From contig NZ_GL476310.1 of the NCBI RefSeq assembly GCF_000148725.1, positions 1-64,000 of the forward strand: DNA of 64,000 nucleotides. The letters are read 5' to 3'. Under the pieces are notes generated by a model, which was not told the DNA's origin, did no database searches, and saw nothing but the letters and a program-made list of their open reading frames with translations. Shown piece after piece: positions 1 to 11,643 of this stretch. The position numbers and the translations under genes are program-made. Numbering within the stretch: the stretch's first letter is position 1; each line of letters opens with the position of its first letter. Source of the stretch: Roseibium sp. TrichSKD4. Lineage in GTDB: Bacteria; Pseudomonadota; Alphaproteobacteria; Rhizobiales; Stappiaceae.

Positions 1-11
1 AAGTGAGGGAT

Positions 12-35
12 ATTGTTTCAGCCTTGCGAAACAAT
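12..35. repeat. Perfect inverted repeat, 8-bp arms
   Basis: Arms ATTGTTTC and GAAACAAT flank an 8-nt loop. It lies downstream of the rlpA stop (minus strand) with no U-run on either strand, so it is not a standard terminator. Its role is unknown. Confidence 0.5.
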
Positions 36-96
36 TCCAGGGTGTGCGCTCTTCAGCTGTAGGCGCGCAGTGCGTCCCTAACATCAGCCGTCTGGA

Positions 97-498
97 TCAC
101 TGGCATCGACTGCCGGAATGTTTTGAATTCGAGGCTGGTATATTCGCTTCAATTTGAACTTTCGCGATCCCTTTGGATTTGAAGCCGAGCTGTTCAGCCG
201 CCTTTCGAGTTACGTCAATCACGCGGCCCTTCACAAAAGGCCCGCGGTCATTGATCCGGACCTCTACTGTCCGCCCATTCGCCATATTGCGCACAGTCAC
301 TATTGTTCCAAACGGCAGGCTTCTATGGGCGGCAGTTAGCCCGTTCGGATTGGCCATCTCGCCGCTGGCCGTCTTGCTGGTCAATTCATACCAGGACGCT
401 TTCCCACATTGAACAAAAGTCGCGCTTTCAGCGTTGGTCGTGAAGCTGATGCAGAAGACCAGGTGGAGGGCCAAGCTGAAGGTGTTGAAATGGGACAT
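97..498 (-). CDS. rlpA: RlpA-like septal ring lytic transglycosylase family protein
   Basis: A small exported protein with one double-psi beta-barrel (DPBB) domain. RlpA proteins act in the periplasm on peptidoglycan, often at the septum, where some cleave glycan strands lacking stem peptides. The DPBB core is plain: GKASWYE near the start, NPNGLTAAHRSLPFGT in the middle, then RINDRGPFVKGRVIDV with the conserved Asp. I chose the ATG at 498 (133 residues) because it begins directly with a hydrophobic signal peptide, with likely cleavage after TNA; an in-frame ATG at 546 would add 16 residues before it. There is no SPOR domain, so this is a minimal RlpA. It is divergent from the GGDEF gene and shares a CtrA-type site with it. 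No lipobox is convincing. Confidence 0.85.
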   Translation of the reverse strand: MSHFNTFSLALHLVFCISFTTNAESATFVQCGKASWYELTSKTASGEMANPNGLTAAHRSLPFGTIVTVRNMANGRTVEVRINDRGPFVKGRVIDVTRKAAEQLGFKSKGIAKVQIEANIPASNSKHSGSRCQ

Positions 499-629
499 CG
501 ATGCGACTTTGTTGTTAGATAGAAGGTTTGGACGAACCACTAACAATGATTTCGTGTTCGCATAAGGGCAACGCTTACGGGTGTGGGTCTAACGAGTATC
601 AAAATCACTCAAAGAAGATGTAGATCATA

Positions 630-644
630 TTAACGCTTCGTTAA
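630..644. promoter_or_regulatory. Candidate CtrA binding site (TTAA-N7-TTAA)
   Basis: An exact TTAA-N7-TTAA full site inside a perfect 7-bp inverted repeat (629-645), with a further half-site TTAACC at 658-663. CtrA is the cell-cycle response regulator of alphaproteobacteria. The site lies between the divergent rlpA and GGDEF genes, both plausible targets (division and c-di-GMP). Motif match only; binding is inferred. Confidence 0.55.
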
Positions 645-782
645 TTATAAAAAATCATTAACCTGTGTGCAAAATGCAACGCGGATTTAGGTATTCGTTA
701 AGTGTGTTAGCTCTAGAGAGCCCGAAACGTGTCGTGAGTATTTCGGGAGGATAAGTAAACACGAAGACCAGAGAGCTGCCCT

Positions 783-2501
783 GTGAACGGACAAGAGCCG
801 ACTCGCGTCCATAAACCTGTGCCATACGCACCTCCGCAGTTTAAACGGCCCGTGGGTGCGGGAGGTGAGACAGTTGTAGCCGGTGCTTATGGCCCGTTGT
901 TGCAGGCCATATCCGATCCTGCACTGCTCGTTGACCGTGTTGGCAATTTGGTGGCAGCGAATGCGGAGTTTTTCAAAGCGGTTCCAGCGGGTCCTGAACG
1001 TCCTCTGTCGAGGTGCTTTTCCTACGCCAGTTGGACACGGATAAAATCGCTCCTGAACGTAGCAGAGAAAGCGGAGCGGACCGTATTGGACGGCCCGATC
1101 CACCTGAAAAACGGAACATTTGTCACCAACACGCTGATAGCGGCTGCTGTTCAACCGGAAAACGGCCGCGCGCCACTTCTCTTGGTACATTGGAAGTCGG
1201 CAAGCTTGAGCCCCAATTTTTGCGTTACGCCAGCCCAAAATGCCTTTGCCGAGGAGGTCAGCACGCTCAGGAAGTTGGCCTATCAAGATGAACTGACCGG
1301 CCTTGCCAACCGCCGCGCCTTTTTTCGGCGTCTGGAAGCCCACCTTAGTGCGCTCAAAGCGGGGGCACTAAACGCGATTGCGATTCTCTACTTCGATCTT
1401 GATGACTTTAAACGTGTCAATGATACAGGGGGTCATGAGGCGGGCGATGAGGTTTTAAGATGTGTTGCCCAAAATGCTGAGGCGGTCCTTCAAGAAGCAG
1501 ATGGTGGCGGAAACGGAGTTGTCGCTCGCCTGGGAGGAGACGAGTTTGCTGCTTCCATACCAGTTGCGCAGTCTTCTCAAGTTGCAGATATTGCGCGGAC
1601 AATGTCCGATGCGGTGAAGAAGGTTCAGGTCACGCTGAATGGGGCCTGTTTTGCGGCCAGATGCTCAGTGGGTTGGACGGGAGTCGGTGCGGGGGACGTA
1701 ACAGATGATCTAACCGCAAAAGACCTGCTCTACCGCGCGGATCAAAGCTGTATGGCTACCAAAAAGGAAAGTCGAGGTTGGCCAGGCTCTCGGCGCCTTC
1801 GAAGGTCCGAGTCGAAATTGCCGGACTGCGATCGAGTTGAATTGGGATCCAATGAGCTTCAATTGGAAACGACGGCTATTCGGTCTGCGTCGTGTGGCGC
1901 GGTGGTCGGTCAGATTGTCTCTGTTTGCAAGGTGGACCGTGTTGCAAACTTCTCTAGCGGGCCTTTTGCGCTCTTTGATCTGGGGAATGAAGTCGCCACT
2001 TGGGCGTTGGATAAAGCGCTGGATACCTTGTCCCGCGAAGAGTGCAGGCAATGGTTAGCTGTGCCGCTGTCTGTGAAGAACGCCCAATCGGCAGAGGTGC
2101 GTCAGGCACTCAAATACCGATTGGCCCGAAATCCGTTGCTGGCCTCTCGTCTTTGTCTGACATTTGAAGAAACGTGTGTGGCAAGGGAAGCAGAAATCAT
2201 CGAAGAATTTGTCGGTTTTGCCAAAAAGCTCGGGTGCCAGATAGCTGTCGACGGTGTTTCCGGTGACTGGTCCAACCTCTCCGTGTTTTTTGCGCTCAAA
2301 CCGGATTGGCTTTTCATTGATCTGGTGGACTTTGGTAGCATTGGCTCAAGCGGACTGATGGAGCTCCTGAAGGCTTGGGCTGACGCTTTAAGGCAACACG
2401 GAATTTTCGTTATCGCGAAGACGGGCGGGTATGGGAACGCTCATCAGCAGGCGCGGCAGACAGGGCTTGCAGCCATTCTGGAGAGTCACACGTCTACATA
2501 A
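783..2501 (+). CDS. Diguanylate cyclase with degenerate EAL domain
   Basis: A predicted soluble c-di-GMP enzyme of 572 residues. Residues about 35-140 look like a PAS-type sensor. A GGDEF domain follows (about 165-320), with the DELTGLANRRAF entry motif and an intact GGDEF at 251-255, so cyclase activity is plausible; the usual RxxD inhibitory site before it is absent. The C-terminal third resembles an EAL domain that has lost its catalytic residues: no EALxR, VDGVSGDWSNL in place of DDFGTGYSSL, and the metal-binding Lys region reads DWLFIDL. It should not hydrolyse c-di-GMP and may only bind ligand. The start is GTG: an in-frame stop lies at 756-758 and no ATG falls near the N-terminus. Divergent from rlpA. 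Confidence 0.85.
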   Translation: MNGQEPTRVHKPVPYAPPQFKRPVGAGGETVVAGAYGPLLQAISDPALLVDRVGNLVAANAEFFKAVPAGPERPLSRCFSYASWTRIKSLLNVAEKAERTVLDGPIHLKNGTFVTNTLIAAAVQPENGRAPLLLVHWKSASLSPNFCVTPAQNAFAEEVSTLRKLAYQDELTGLANRRAFFRRLEAHLSALKAGALNAIAILYFDLDDFKRVNDTGGHEAGDEVLRCVAQNAEAVLQEADGGGNGVVARLGGDEFAASIPVAQSSQVADIARTMSDAVKKVQVTLNGACFAARCSVGWTGVGAGDVTDDLTAKDLLYRADQSCMATKKESRGWPGSRRLRRSESKLPDCDRVELGSNELQLETTAIRSASCGAVVGQIVSVCKVDRVANFSSGPFALFDLGNEVATWALDKALDTLSREECRQWLAVPLSVKNAQSAEVRQALKYRLARNPLLASRLCLTFEETCVAREAEIIEEFVGFAKKLGCQIAVDGVSGDWSNLSVFFALKPDWLFIDLVDFGSIGSSGLMELLKAWADALRQHGIFVIAKTGGYGNAHQQARQTGLAAILESHTST

Positions 2502-2502
2502 G

Positions 2503-2527
2503 AAGCCGGGCTAGGGCCCGGCTTTTT
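2503..2527 (+). terminator. Rho-independent terminator of the GGDEF gene
   Basis: A 9-bp perfect stem AAGCCGGGC/GCCCGGCTT with a TAGG loop, followed by a T-run, starting two bases after the stop codon. The U-run is on the plus strand only, so it serves the GGDEF gene rather than convergent gyrB. Confidence 0.85.
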
Positions 2528-2548
2528 GAAGGGAGGCTCCTGCCAAAA

Positions 2549-5011
<2,463 letters not shown>

Positions 5012-5144
5012 TCACCGGTCGAATTGGATAAGATCATCCCGTTATAAGGGGTCTACGGGCGCGTTCAACCATGGCCGTCCGGCACAGCGCCAGAAACGCC
5101 GTTAATGGTGGAAAACCCTTGAATTTTGCGCGTTTGACGAAGGT

Positions 5145-6284
5145 TTACACCGACAGCAGACGAGCTTTGCCATCTTCGATTGCAAATATCTGCGATGGAA
5201 TTGGCAGGCTTTCAAAGAGGCTCTCGTCGGTTCCGGTCATGAACACCTGACACCCAAGGGCATCAAGGCGTGCAAAAAGCGCTTCGCGTCGGTTCGGATC
5301 AAGATGTGCTGCGACTTCATCCAGTAGCAAAATAGGCGTCAAACCACTCACTGAAGCGCTCAAGTCTGCATGTGCCAGAATAAGTCCGATAAGAAGCGCC
5401 TTTTGCTCCCCGGTTGAAGATTGCGAGGCGGGCATGTCTTTGGCTGTGTGTCGGACATGAAGGTCGGACAAATGGGGCCCGGTCAAGGTGCGTCCAGCCG
5501 CGCGGTCTCTGGGGCGCCCGTCTTCCAGCAATTTGCGAAAATGGTCTTCCTGATCTGAGGCAGACAGCCCCTCCGTCTCGGCTTCAAAATCACCGGTGAG
5601 CTCAAGGCCGGCGATGGGGAAGGGAAGGCCAAGCTCTGCCTGTTCGCTCAAGGTGCCTTGCAGCAGGCTGACGGTTTCCCGTCTGGATAGGGCGACAGAA
5701 GTGCCAAGTTCAGCCACTTGTTGCTCAACAGCTGTAAGATAGGAGGCCGATCCGCCTTGCTCCAACAGACGATTGCGTTGGCGAAGCGCCTTTTCGAAGG
5801 AAGAGACCTGCCGTCCATGGGCGGGGTTGAGTGACAGGGTGAGTCGGTCCAGAAAGCGGCGACGATCTGAGCCGGGACCCGTAAAGAGCCCGTCCATTGC
5901 GGGAATGAGCCACAGGATGCGAACGTAGTCGAGAAGGCTGTCAGACGTGCGTTGGTCTACGCCGTCGATGCGGACCCGGCGCCCGGCCTCGTTTTGCTTT
6001 AGGCCGGTTCCAATTGAAACATCCAGGCCGTCCTGATCAACTTTTGATGCAACGCTCCAGCCACCTTCTTGCACCTGTTTGCAGGTGATGTCGGCGAGAT
6101 TGGCACGCCGCAGGCCGCGACCTGCTGTCAGATAGGAAACCGCTTCAAGAATGTTGGTCTTGCCCGTACCATTTGCCCCAACAAACGCAACAAGTTGCGC
6201 CGCCAGATCAAGGTCCAGCGACGCATAATTCCTGAAATTGGTCAGGCTCAGTCGGTTTAGCCGGGCTACGCGGACGTCTGCCAT
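5145..6284 (-). CDS. recF: DNA replication and repair protein RecF
   Basis: An SMC-like ATPase that helps load RecA at single-stranded gaps together with RecO and RecR. The N-terminus LSLTNFRNYASLDLDL is the classic RecF opening; Walker A is GANGTGKTN (about 36-44), the ABC-type signature is STGEQKALLIGLI, and Walker B is ILLLDEVAAHLD followed by the D-loop. Length of 379 residues is typical. It sits 32 bp after dnaN and is probably co-transcribed with it. Confidence 0.97.
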   Translation of the reverse strand: MADVRVARLNRLSLTNFRNYASLDLDLAAQLVAFVGANGTGKTNILEAVSYLTAGRGLRRANLADITCKQVQEGGWSVASKVDQDGLDVSIGTGLKQNEAGRRVRIDGVDQRTSDSLLDYVRILWLIPAMDGLFTGPGSDRRRFLDRLTLSLNPAHGRQVSSFEKALRQRNRLLEQGGSASYLTAVEQQVAELGTSVALSRRETVSLLQGTLSEQAELGLPFPIAGLELTGDFEAETEGLSASDQEDHFRKLLEDGRPRDRAAGRTLTGPHLSDLHVRHTAKDMPASQSSTGEQKALLIGLILAHADLSASVSGLTPILLLDEVAAHLDPNRREALFARLDALGCQVFMTGTDESLFESLPIPSQIFAIEDGKARLLSV

Positions 6285-6316
6285 GGCGCCTCACCTTTGC
6301 AAGGGCTGGCCGACGG

Positions 6317-7435
6317 TCAGACCCGCATTGGCATGAGGACAAACAGGCAATCATCAACCGTGTTGTCCTGAATGAGAGTCGGTGAGCCGGAATCTGCGAG
6401 ACGGAACAGAGCGGTATCGCTGGATAGCTGATTTGCAATGTCGAGCAAGTAACGTGAATTGAACCCGATATCCATCGCATCAGATGTGTATTCAACAGCC
6501 AGCTCTTCCGTCGCACTGCCGGAATCCGGGTTGTTGACGGTCAGAACCATCCGCCCATCGGACAAGGAGAGCTTCACGGCCCGACCACGCTCTGAAGAAA
6601 TGGTGGACACACGGTCCACCGCTTCTTTGAACTCGTCGCGGTCCACCCGCATTTCCTTGTCATTTCCTTGCGGAATGACGCGGCCATAATCCGGGAAGGT
6701 TCCGTCGATCAATTTGGACGTCAGAACGACTGCACCCGTCGTAATACGGATTTTCGTCTCCGAAAGCTCGATCTGAACATTGGCATCCGGCTCTTCCAGA
6801 AGCTTCTGGATTTCGCCGACGGTTTTGCGCGGTACGATAATGCCTGGCATGCCATGCGAACCGTTTGGAGCAGTCACTTCTGCCTGTGCCAGCCGGTGAC
6901 CGTCTGTTGCAACTGCGCGGAAGCGTTCGCCAGAAGGCGTGTTCACCGTGTGCAGGTAAATACCGTTCAGATAATAGCGTGTTTCCTCAGTCGAAATGGC
7001 AAACTGTGTTGTGTCGATCAGCTTGCGGATATCGCCCGCAGTCAGGGCGAAACCATGAGAGAAGTCTCCGGCGGTCAGGTCCGGAAAGTCAGACTCTGGC
7101 AGCATTTGAAGTGTGAAACGCGACCGTCCAGCCCGGATCTCCAACGTGCTGTTGTCGCCTGTTGTTTCCAGAACGACCTGAGAACCGTCTGGCAGTTTGC
7201 GAACAATGTCATAGAACATGTGAGCGGGGACAGTGGTCGCGCCGCCCATTTCGACCATGGCAGGAATGGATTCAACGATTTCCAGATCCAGATCGGTCGC
7301 CTTGAGATTGAGCGAGCCACCATCTGCGCGCAGCAGAACATTGGACAGGATCGGTATCGTGTTCCTGCGCTCCACAACCCGGTGAACATGGGTTAGGGAC
7401 TTGAGAAGGTCGGTCCGCTCGAGGGTCGCTTTCAT
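6317..7435 (-). CDS. dnaN: DNA polymerase III subunit beta (sliding clamp)
   Basis: Forms the ring-shaped dimer that tethers DNA polymerase III to DNA and recruits other partners. The protein opens MKATLERTDLLKSLTHVHRV and ends VDDCLFVLMPMRV, both diagnostic. I chose the ATG at 7435 (372 residues, the family length) over an upstream ATG at 7567, which would add 44 residues with no family counterpart. Three repeated clamp domains of about 120 residues fill the sequence. It lies between dnaA and recF on the same strand; the 169-bp gap to dnaA could carry a promoter. Confidence 0.97.
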   Translation of the reverse strand: MKATLERTDLLKSLTHVHRVVERRNTIPILSNVLLRADGGSLNLKATDLDLEIVESIPAMVEMGGATTVPAHMFYDIVRKLPDGSQVVLETTGDNSTLEIRAGRSRFTLQMLPESDFPDLTAGDFSHGFALTAGDIRKLIDTTQFAISTEETRYYLNGIYLHTVNTPSGERFRAVATDGHRLAQAEVTAPNGSHGMPGIIVPRKTVGEIQKLLEEPDANVQIELSETKIRITTGAVVLTSKLIDGTFPDYGRVIPQGNDKEMRVDRDEFKEAVDRVSTISSERGRAVKLSLSDGRMVLTVNNPDSGSATEELAVEYTSDAMDIGFNSRYLLDIANQLSSDTALFRLADSGSPTLIQDNTVDDCLFVLMPMRV

Positions 7436-7604
7436 ACGCAAGATCCGTACTGATAAAGCCGTGCGCCCGTAACAGAACCGGGGCTGGCAGTTGATGTTTT
7501 GGGGCTCCAGAGGCTGGAGCGGGGCATCGACACTGCCCTCAACAGGGGGGAAATGCAAGAGGGGCAACCCGAAAGTCGCCCCTGAAAAAGTCGGTTTCTG
7601 GAGA

Positions 7605-9089
7605 TTACGCGTCCAGCATGCGCTTCAGCAGTTCGATTTCCTGAGCCAGAGCATAATCACCCTTGGCTAGCTCCTCGATTTTGCGCACTGCGTGAAGCAC
7701 GGTTGTGTGATCGCGATTGCCAAAGCGGCGTCCAATTTCCGGAAGCGAGCGAGGTGTCATGACCTTGGCCAGATACATGGCGATCTGACGTGGGCGCACA
7801 ATCGTCCGGGTCCGGCGGGCTGACAAAAGATCGGCTTTGGTCACGTTGTAGTGCTTGGACACCACACGTTGGATGTCTTCGATTTTTACCTTGCGAGGTT
7901 CGCTGGAGCGAACAAGGTCGCGAAGGGTTAACTCAGCCATTTCCTGTGTAATTGGCTGATTGGTCAGTTGATTATGGGCAATCAACCGGTTCAGGGCGCC
8001 TTCAAGATCGCGGCCGGAGGACGCAACATGACGGGCGATATAGTCCAGAACCTGATCGGGTACTTCGAAGTTTGGATACGTCTTGCGCGCCAGGATTACG
8101 CGAGAGTCCAAGATATTCCGGCGCAACACGAAGTCTGGCTCATGAATGCCGACCACCAGACCTCCGGACAAACGAGAACGAACTCTATCATCAAGGCTGT
8201 CCAGTTCAGATGGTGCGCGGTCTGCTGCAACGATCACCTGACGTGCGCCGTCAATCAGCGCGTTTAGCGTATGACAGAACTCTTGTTGAACCTGCTTGCC
8301 GTGAAGAAATTGCATATCATCGATCAAAAGAAGGTCGATTGTCCGCAGTGTATCTTTAAAGGCGAGAGCCGACTGGGCCTTAAGTGCCGAGACAAACCGA
8401 TACATGAAATGCTCGGCAGTTAGGTAAAGCACCTTGCGGCCTGAGGCGCGAGCTTTCGCAGCCACAGCCTGCATCAGGTGCGTTTTGCCAAGCCCAACCG
8501 AAGCATGCAGGAATAGGGGGTTGAACGTGACCGCTCCGCCTGCCGCGACTTGCCGCGCCGCAGCCAGTGCCAACTGATTGGACTCCCCTTCCACAAACGT
8601 GTCGAACGTGTATTTCGGATCCAGAGCGGCCCCTTGCAACACATCTTTGGAATTGTCGCTGGTGGAATCGCCACGGCCAAGAGCCGCTGTCGCTGCCTGC
8701 GCGGCTGCTACACGGTTTGGCTCAGCAGATGCGCCGCCTGTTCGAATGTCGGCTGAGGCCGGAAGGGCCTTTTTTGCTGACCCCAAAGCCGGTTGGCGAG
8801 GGGTTGCTGCCACTTGACGCGGCCGAATAGCTCCGCGAACCGTCAATTCGATCCGATGAACGCCTTCGCACTCGCGCTTCCACAAACCGATCAGTTGATC
8901 ATTGTAGTGCGATTGAATCCATTGCTTGAGGAACCGGGTCGGAACAGACAGGCGAACTGTGCCGTCCGCATGCTCTTCCAGATCCACTCTTGCAAACCAG
9001 CTGGAAAACACGTCATCGCCGAGCTCTGCACGTAAGCTCTTCTTGACCCGATTCCAGTGTTCGGAGCCAGTTGTCTCCTGAACCTGCAT
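7605..9089 (-). CDS. dnaA: Chromosomal replication initiator protein DnaA
   Basis: Binds and melts the origin and loads the helicase. All four domains are visible: domain I (about 1-85, [14 protein letters not shown]), a variable Ala/Pro-rich linker (about 90-155), the AAA+ domain with Walker A GLGKTH (199-204) and Walker [13 protein letters not shown] (253-264), and domain IV with its helix-turn-helix and the signature [18 protein letters not shown] at the C-terminus. Length of 494 residues is normal for alphaproteobacteria. An AGGAGG ribosome site sits at 9095-9100, and an unusually strong hairpin lies just upstream of it. First gene of the dnaA-dnaN-recF-gyrB cluster. Confidence 0.98.
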   Translation of the reverse strand: MQVQETTGSEHWNRVKKSLRAELGDDVFSSWFARVDLEEHADGTVRLSVPTRFLKQWIQSHYNDQLIGLWKRECEGVHRIELTVRGAIRPRQVAATPRQPALGSAKKALPASADIRTGGASAEPNRVAAAQAATAALGRGDSTSDNSKDVLQGAALDPKYTFDTFVEGESNQLALAAARQVAAGGAVTFNPLFLHASVGLGKTHLMQAVAAKARASGRKVLYLTAEHFMYRFVSALKAQSALAFKDTLRTIDLLLIDDMQFLHGKQVQQEFCHTLNALIDGARQVIVAADRAPSELDSLDDRVRSRLSGGLVVGIHEPDFVLRRNILDSRVILARKTYPNFEVPDQVLDYIARHVASSGRDLEGALNRLIAHNQLTNQPITQEMAELTLRDLVRSSEPRKVKIEDIQRVVSKHYNVTKADLLSARRTRTIVRPRQIAMYLAKVMTPRSLPEIGRRFGNRDHTTVLHAVRKIEELAKGDYALAQEIELLKRMLDA

Positions 9090-9108
9090 ATACGCCTCCT
9101 GTCATTTC

Positions 9109-9136
9109 GAAGAATGATCCGCCACAGTCATTCTTC
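9109..9136 (-). promoter_or_regulatory. Hairpin in the dnaA 5' leader
   Basis: A perfect 9-bp inverted repeat (GAAGAATGA and TCATTCTTC) with a 10-nt loop, 8 bases upstream of the dnaA ribosome-binding site. There is no U-run. It could affect translation or mRNA stability, as DnaA synthesis is controlled through its 5'UTR in Caulobacter; here that is inference. Confidence 0.5.
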
Positions 9137-9258
9137 TGCCACCGCGCCGCGGAATGCGGCATATTTCCATGCTCCTATTCCGGAGCGATTATTTGAGAGC
9201 AGCCAGCCACGGCTGCCCAATATCTGCCCTAAGACAGAATTTCGGAGTCAGGCGAGAC

Positions 9259-9276
9259 TGTTTCGTTAGCGAAACA
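9259..9276. repeat. Inverted repeat with TGTTTC/GAAACA arms
   Basis: A perfect 7-bp inverted repeat, TGTTTCG and CGAAACA around TTAG. The outer six bases match the arms of a ParB parS site, but the spacer between them is 6 nt rather than the canonical 4, so it is not called parS. Confidence 0.35.
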
Positions 9277-9807
9277 AGTTTCGTCCTGTGCCGGTCTAAC
9301 GATCTGGGCCGGTCGTGCCAGAGAACTACCATCAGTCAGCTGAATGGCCTGATGGCTTTGAAAGGCCTTACCAAAAAAGGGGGCTGGGCCAGTGCCGCTG
9401 GCCGCGCACAAAAAGTCCATCCAGGGCTTTGGGTCAAGCTCTTTTTCTAAGCAATGACAGTCCTGAAGATGTGAAGCTGTGTCACTCCCGACCAAGCGAC
9501 CTTTGCTAATGCCTTTAAAACCCGACGGTTGGAAGTCGTCTATAATGCCAGTTTTCGCAAGGTTTGCAGTGCTCATTTTTTTTGTCCGAAACGTATCACA
9601 GGAGTCGGTCATTGCATGAGCGACCACGCCTTTAGCGCAATGTGCAACAATATTTACAACCGACGGGCGCATACAGCTTCCTTGTTCAATGACTGAGTCA
9701 TTGTTATTTGTTGGCTCTGACTACAGAATAGTTTTTCGGATTTTATTTGGTAGGGTTAGAGGTGATGGGAGTCGGGAATAGTCGATATTCTACTGTGCAC
9801 ATACTTT

Positions 9808-9863
9808 GATCTATTTATCTTAGACTTGAACATTTTATTAGGTCCAGACAGATCTTTTTTGGT
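9808..9863. other. Pair of DUE-like 13-mers
   Basis: GATCTATTTATCT (9808-9820) and GATCTTTTTTGGT (9851-9863) resemble the E. coli oriC unwinding 13-mers (GATCTNTTNTTTT); the first differs from the E. coli GATCTATTTATTT copy at one base. They lie 43 nt apart in an AT-rich stretch. Chance similarity is possible. Confidence 0.35.
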
Positions 9864-9935
9864 TTGCATTCGGCTTTCTTAAGTGCCGATGGGTGAAAGA
9901 TATACAGCCTTCTTGGTCTCGGCAACAGGGGCGGC

Positions 9936-9950
9936 TTAACAAAAAGTTAA
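9936..9950. promoter_or_regulatory. Candidate CtrA binding site in the dnaA-rpsT region
   Basis: An exact TTAA-N7-TTAA full site, 73 bp from the second DUE-like 13-mer. In Caulobacter CtrA binds such sites in oriC to block initiation. Motif match only. Confidence 0.5.
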
Positions 9951-10257
9951 TGACCTGCCTAGCTACCTAGCGTCACTCTTACAGCCCCATTGTCAGAGCT
10001 GGGTGCAAACACTTTTAACGATAAGGATTTTTTCAAATGTATGCATTGTCACAATTGGAAAAGCTGGGGTTGGAAAAAAATTCAAAGAGAAAAAACTTGA
10101 CAGCACGCGAATCCATGAGCTGCTCATATCGATTGCGTAACGTATGTGTAACTATCTGAAAAAATAGAACAAATTCTGACATATTCGAGTTTGTGATAAT
10201 AACTAAGTGCTGTTTATACATTTAGCCGGATTAAAGCATATGACTTGGACGGGTAAC

Positions 10258-10285
10258 AAAAAAACCCGGCACGTTGGCCGGGTTT
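10258..10285 (-). terminator. Rho-independent terminator of rpsT
   Basis: Minus-strand stem of 9 perfect pairs (AAACCCGGC/GCCGGGTTT), 6-nt loop, then a run of seven U. It lies 25 bp past the rpsT stop codon. Confidence 0.93.
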
Positions 10286-10309
10286 GTTTCCGTCTGGAAA
10301 GACAGAATA

Positions 10310-10576
10310 TTAGGCGCTGAGTGCCTTGATGCGGGCATTCAGACGGGACACCTTGCGGGAAGCCGTGTTGGCGTGCATGACGCCTTTTGATGCTGCGCGC
10401 ATGATTTCCGGTTGAGCGGACTTCAATGCATCGTTTGCAGCTGTCTGATCGCCAGAGGCGATGGCTTCTTCGACCTTACGCAGATACGTCCGAACGCGGC
10501 TGCGACGATTTTTGTTCGTGGCCGTCTGGCGGGCAATTTTGCGGGCCGCCTTCTTGGCCGAGGGTGTGTTGGCCAT
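10310..10576 (-). CDS. rpsT: 30S ribosomal protein S20
   Basis: Small ribosomal subunit protein that binds 16S rRNA. The 88-residue sequence starts [17 protein letters not shown] and ends [12 protein letters not shown], the standard S20 pattern; it is rich in Lys, Arg and Ala. I chose the ATG at 10576, because upstream in-frame residues have no S20 homology. Adjacent to dnaA, as is usual in Hyphomicrobiales, and followed by its own strong terminator. Confidence 0.98.
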   Translation of the reverse strand: MANTPSAKKAARKIARQTATNKNRRSRVRTYLRKVEEAIASGDQTAANDALKSAQPEIMRAASKGVMHANTASRKVSRLNARIKALSA

Positions 10577-10757
10577 GGGCTCAATCCTGATCCGTGATTG
10601 GAACACTGTCCGGTTACGACCGGGGAACCATTCGCACCAAGGCGGGAGGCAGACCCGATCAAAAAACGACGGCGGCGAGAGTATCGCCACCGGTTGAGGG
10701 GAGCTTATAGTCATCTGCTGCCATCCCGTCAACGGGTTTGCGCAGTTTGAGACCCAC

Positions 10758-11531
10758 TTATTTGTTACGGAACTGCGGCGTCCGCTTTTCCATAAAGGCT
10801 GTCATGCCCTCATTCTGGTCTTCTGTCGCAAATGTTGCGTGGAAGACGCGCCGCTCAAACCGCATGCCTTCGGCAAGAGTGGTCTCATAGGCACGGTTGA
10901 CGCTTTCCTTCGTCAGCATGACGACTGGCAAGGAAAAGTCGGCGATTTTTTCGGCCGCTTTCATGGCCTCTTCGATCAGGTCGTCCGCGGGCACCACTCG
11001 GCTGACAAGGCCGCAGCGCTCAGCTTCTTCTGCGTCCATCATGCGACCGGTCAGGCACATTTCCATAGCCTTGGACTTTCCGACAAAACGAGTCAGACGT
11101 TGAGTGCCGCCGGCGCCCGGCATGGTGCCGAGCGTGATTTCAGGCTGGCCAAATTTGGCCGTATCAGCTGCAATGATGAAATCACACATCATGGCAAGTT
11201 CGCATCCGCCGCCGAGCGCGTAACCGGCCACGGCCGCAATAACCGGCTTCCGGTTGCGGCTGACACGCTCCCAAGGGGTAATAAGGTCAGTCATGTAAGC
11301 TTGCGTGAAATCAAGAGGCTGCATTTCCTTGATATCAGCGCCAGCTGCAAAGGCCTTTTGCGAGCCGGTCAGAACAACGCAGCCAATGCGTTCATCGGCT
11401 TCAAACGCATCAAGGGCGGCGCTCAACTCTTCTACAAGTGCTGCGCAAAGTGCATTCAAGGCTTTGGGGCGGTCCAGTGTAATGAGCCCCACCTTGCCGC
11501 GTTTTTCGACGCGTATATTTTCATATCCCAT
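10758..11531 (-). CDS. Enoyl-CoA hydratase
   Basis: A crotonase-fold enzyme expected to hydrate trans-2-enoyl-CoA to 3-hydroxyacyl-CoA in fatty-acid beta-oxidation. The start [20 protein letters not shown] at 11531 gives 257 residues, the standard length; a longer open frame upstream is non-homologous. The oxyanion-hole motifs are [11 protein letters not shown] and [15 protein letters not shown]. Both catalytic Glu are present, in GGGCELAM and in [18 protein letters not shown]. It lies between mutM and rpsT on the same strand. Substrate chain length cannot be told from sequence. Confidence 0.93.
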   Translation of the reverse strand: MGYENIRVEKRGKVGLITLDRPKALNALCAALVEELSAALDAFEADERIGCVVLTGSQKAFAAGADIKEMQPLDFTQAYMTDLITPWERVSRNRKPVIAAVAGYALGGGCELAMMCDFIIAADTAKFGQPEITLGTMPGAGGTQRLTRFVGKSKAMEMCLTGRMMDAEEAERCGLVSRVVPADDLIEEAMKAAEKIADFSLPVVMLTKESVNRAYETTLAEGMRFERRVFHATFATEDQNEGMTAFMEKRTPQFRNK

Positions 11532-11643
11532 CGGGTTTCTCCCACATCTGAAGCCAAATGTTTGGCAAAAGGGGTACCCGACGGGCGCGCCAGCGGCAAG
11601 CGCACAGCCATGACTTTTCTGGGTGCAAACGCAGGCAAGGGCA

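Larger units (their letters stand above)
9137..10257. other. Long non-coding region upstream of dnaA; candidate replication origin
   Basis: About 1.1 kb without a recognisable gene, between dnaA and the rpsT terminator. From about 9690 to 10250 it is clearly AT-rich. It holds two 13-mer-like elements (9808-9863), an exact CtrA-type site (9936-9950), a CtrA-like half-site TTAACGAT (10015-10022) and several small inverted repeats. Classic DnaA boxes are not evident: the best plus-strand match is TTATACATT at 10214-10222, 7 of 9. Many Hyphomicrobiales and Caulobacter have oriC near hemE instead, so the assignment is tentative. Promoters of dnaA must also lie here. Confidence 0.4.

Noticed and set aside
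745-750. GGGAGG as the ribosome site of the first GGDEF gene
   Set aside because: It lies 32 bases before the GTG at 783 and an in-frame stop at 756-758 rules out an earlier start.
9259-9276. A parS site for ParB
   Set aside because: The arms match but the spacer is 6 nt instead of 4; kept only as a low-interest finding.
9229-9672. An open frame of 147 codons on the minus strand in the dnaA-rpsT region
   Set aside because: No recognisable domain and no ribosome site before any of its ATGs. It lies in a region rich in inverted repeats; probably chance.
9137-10257. Clustering of GANTC (CcrM methylation) sites near dnaA
   Set aside because: I counted about five, close to the four or five expected by chance in this length.
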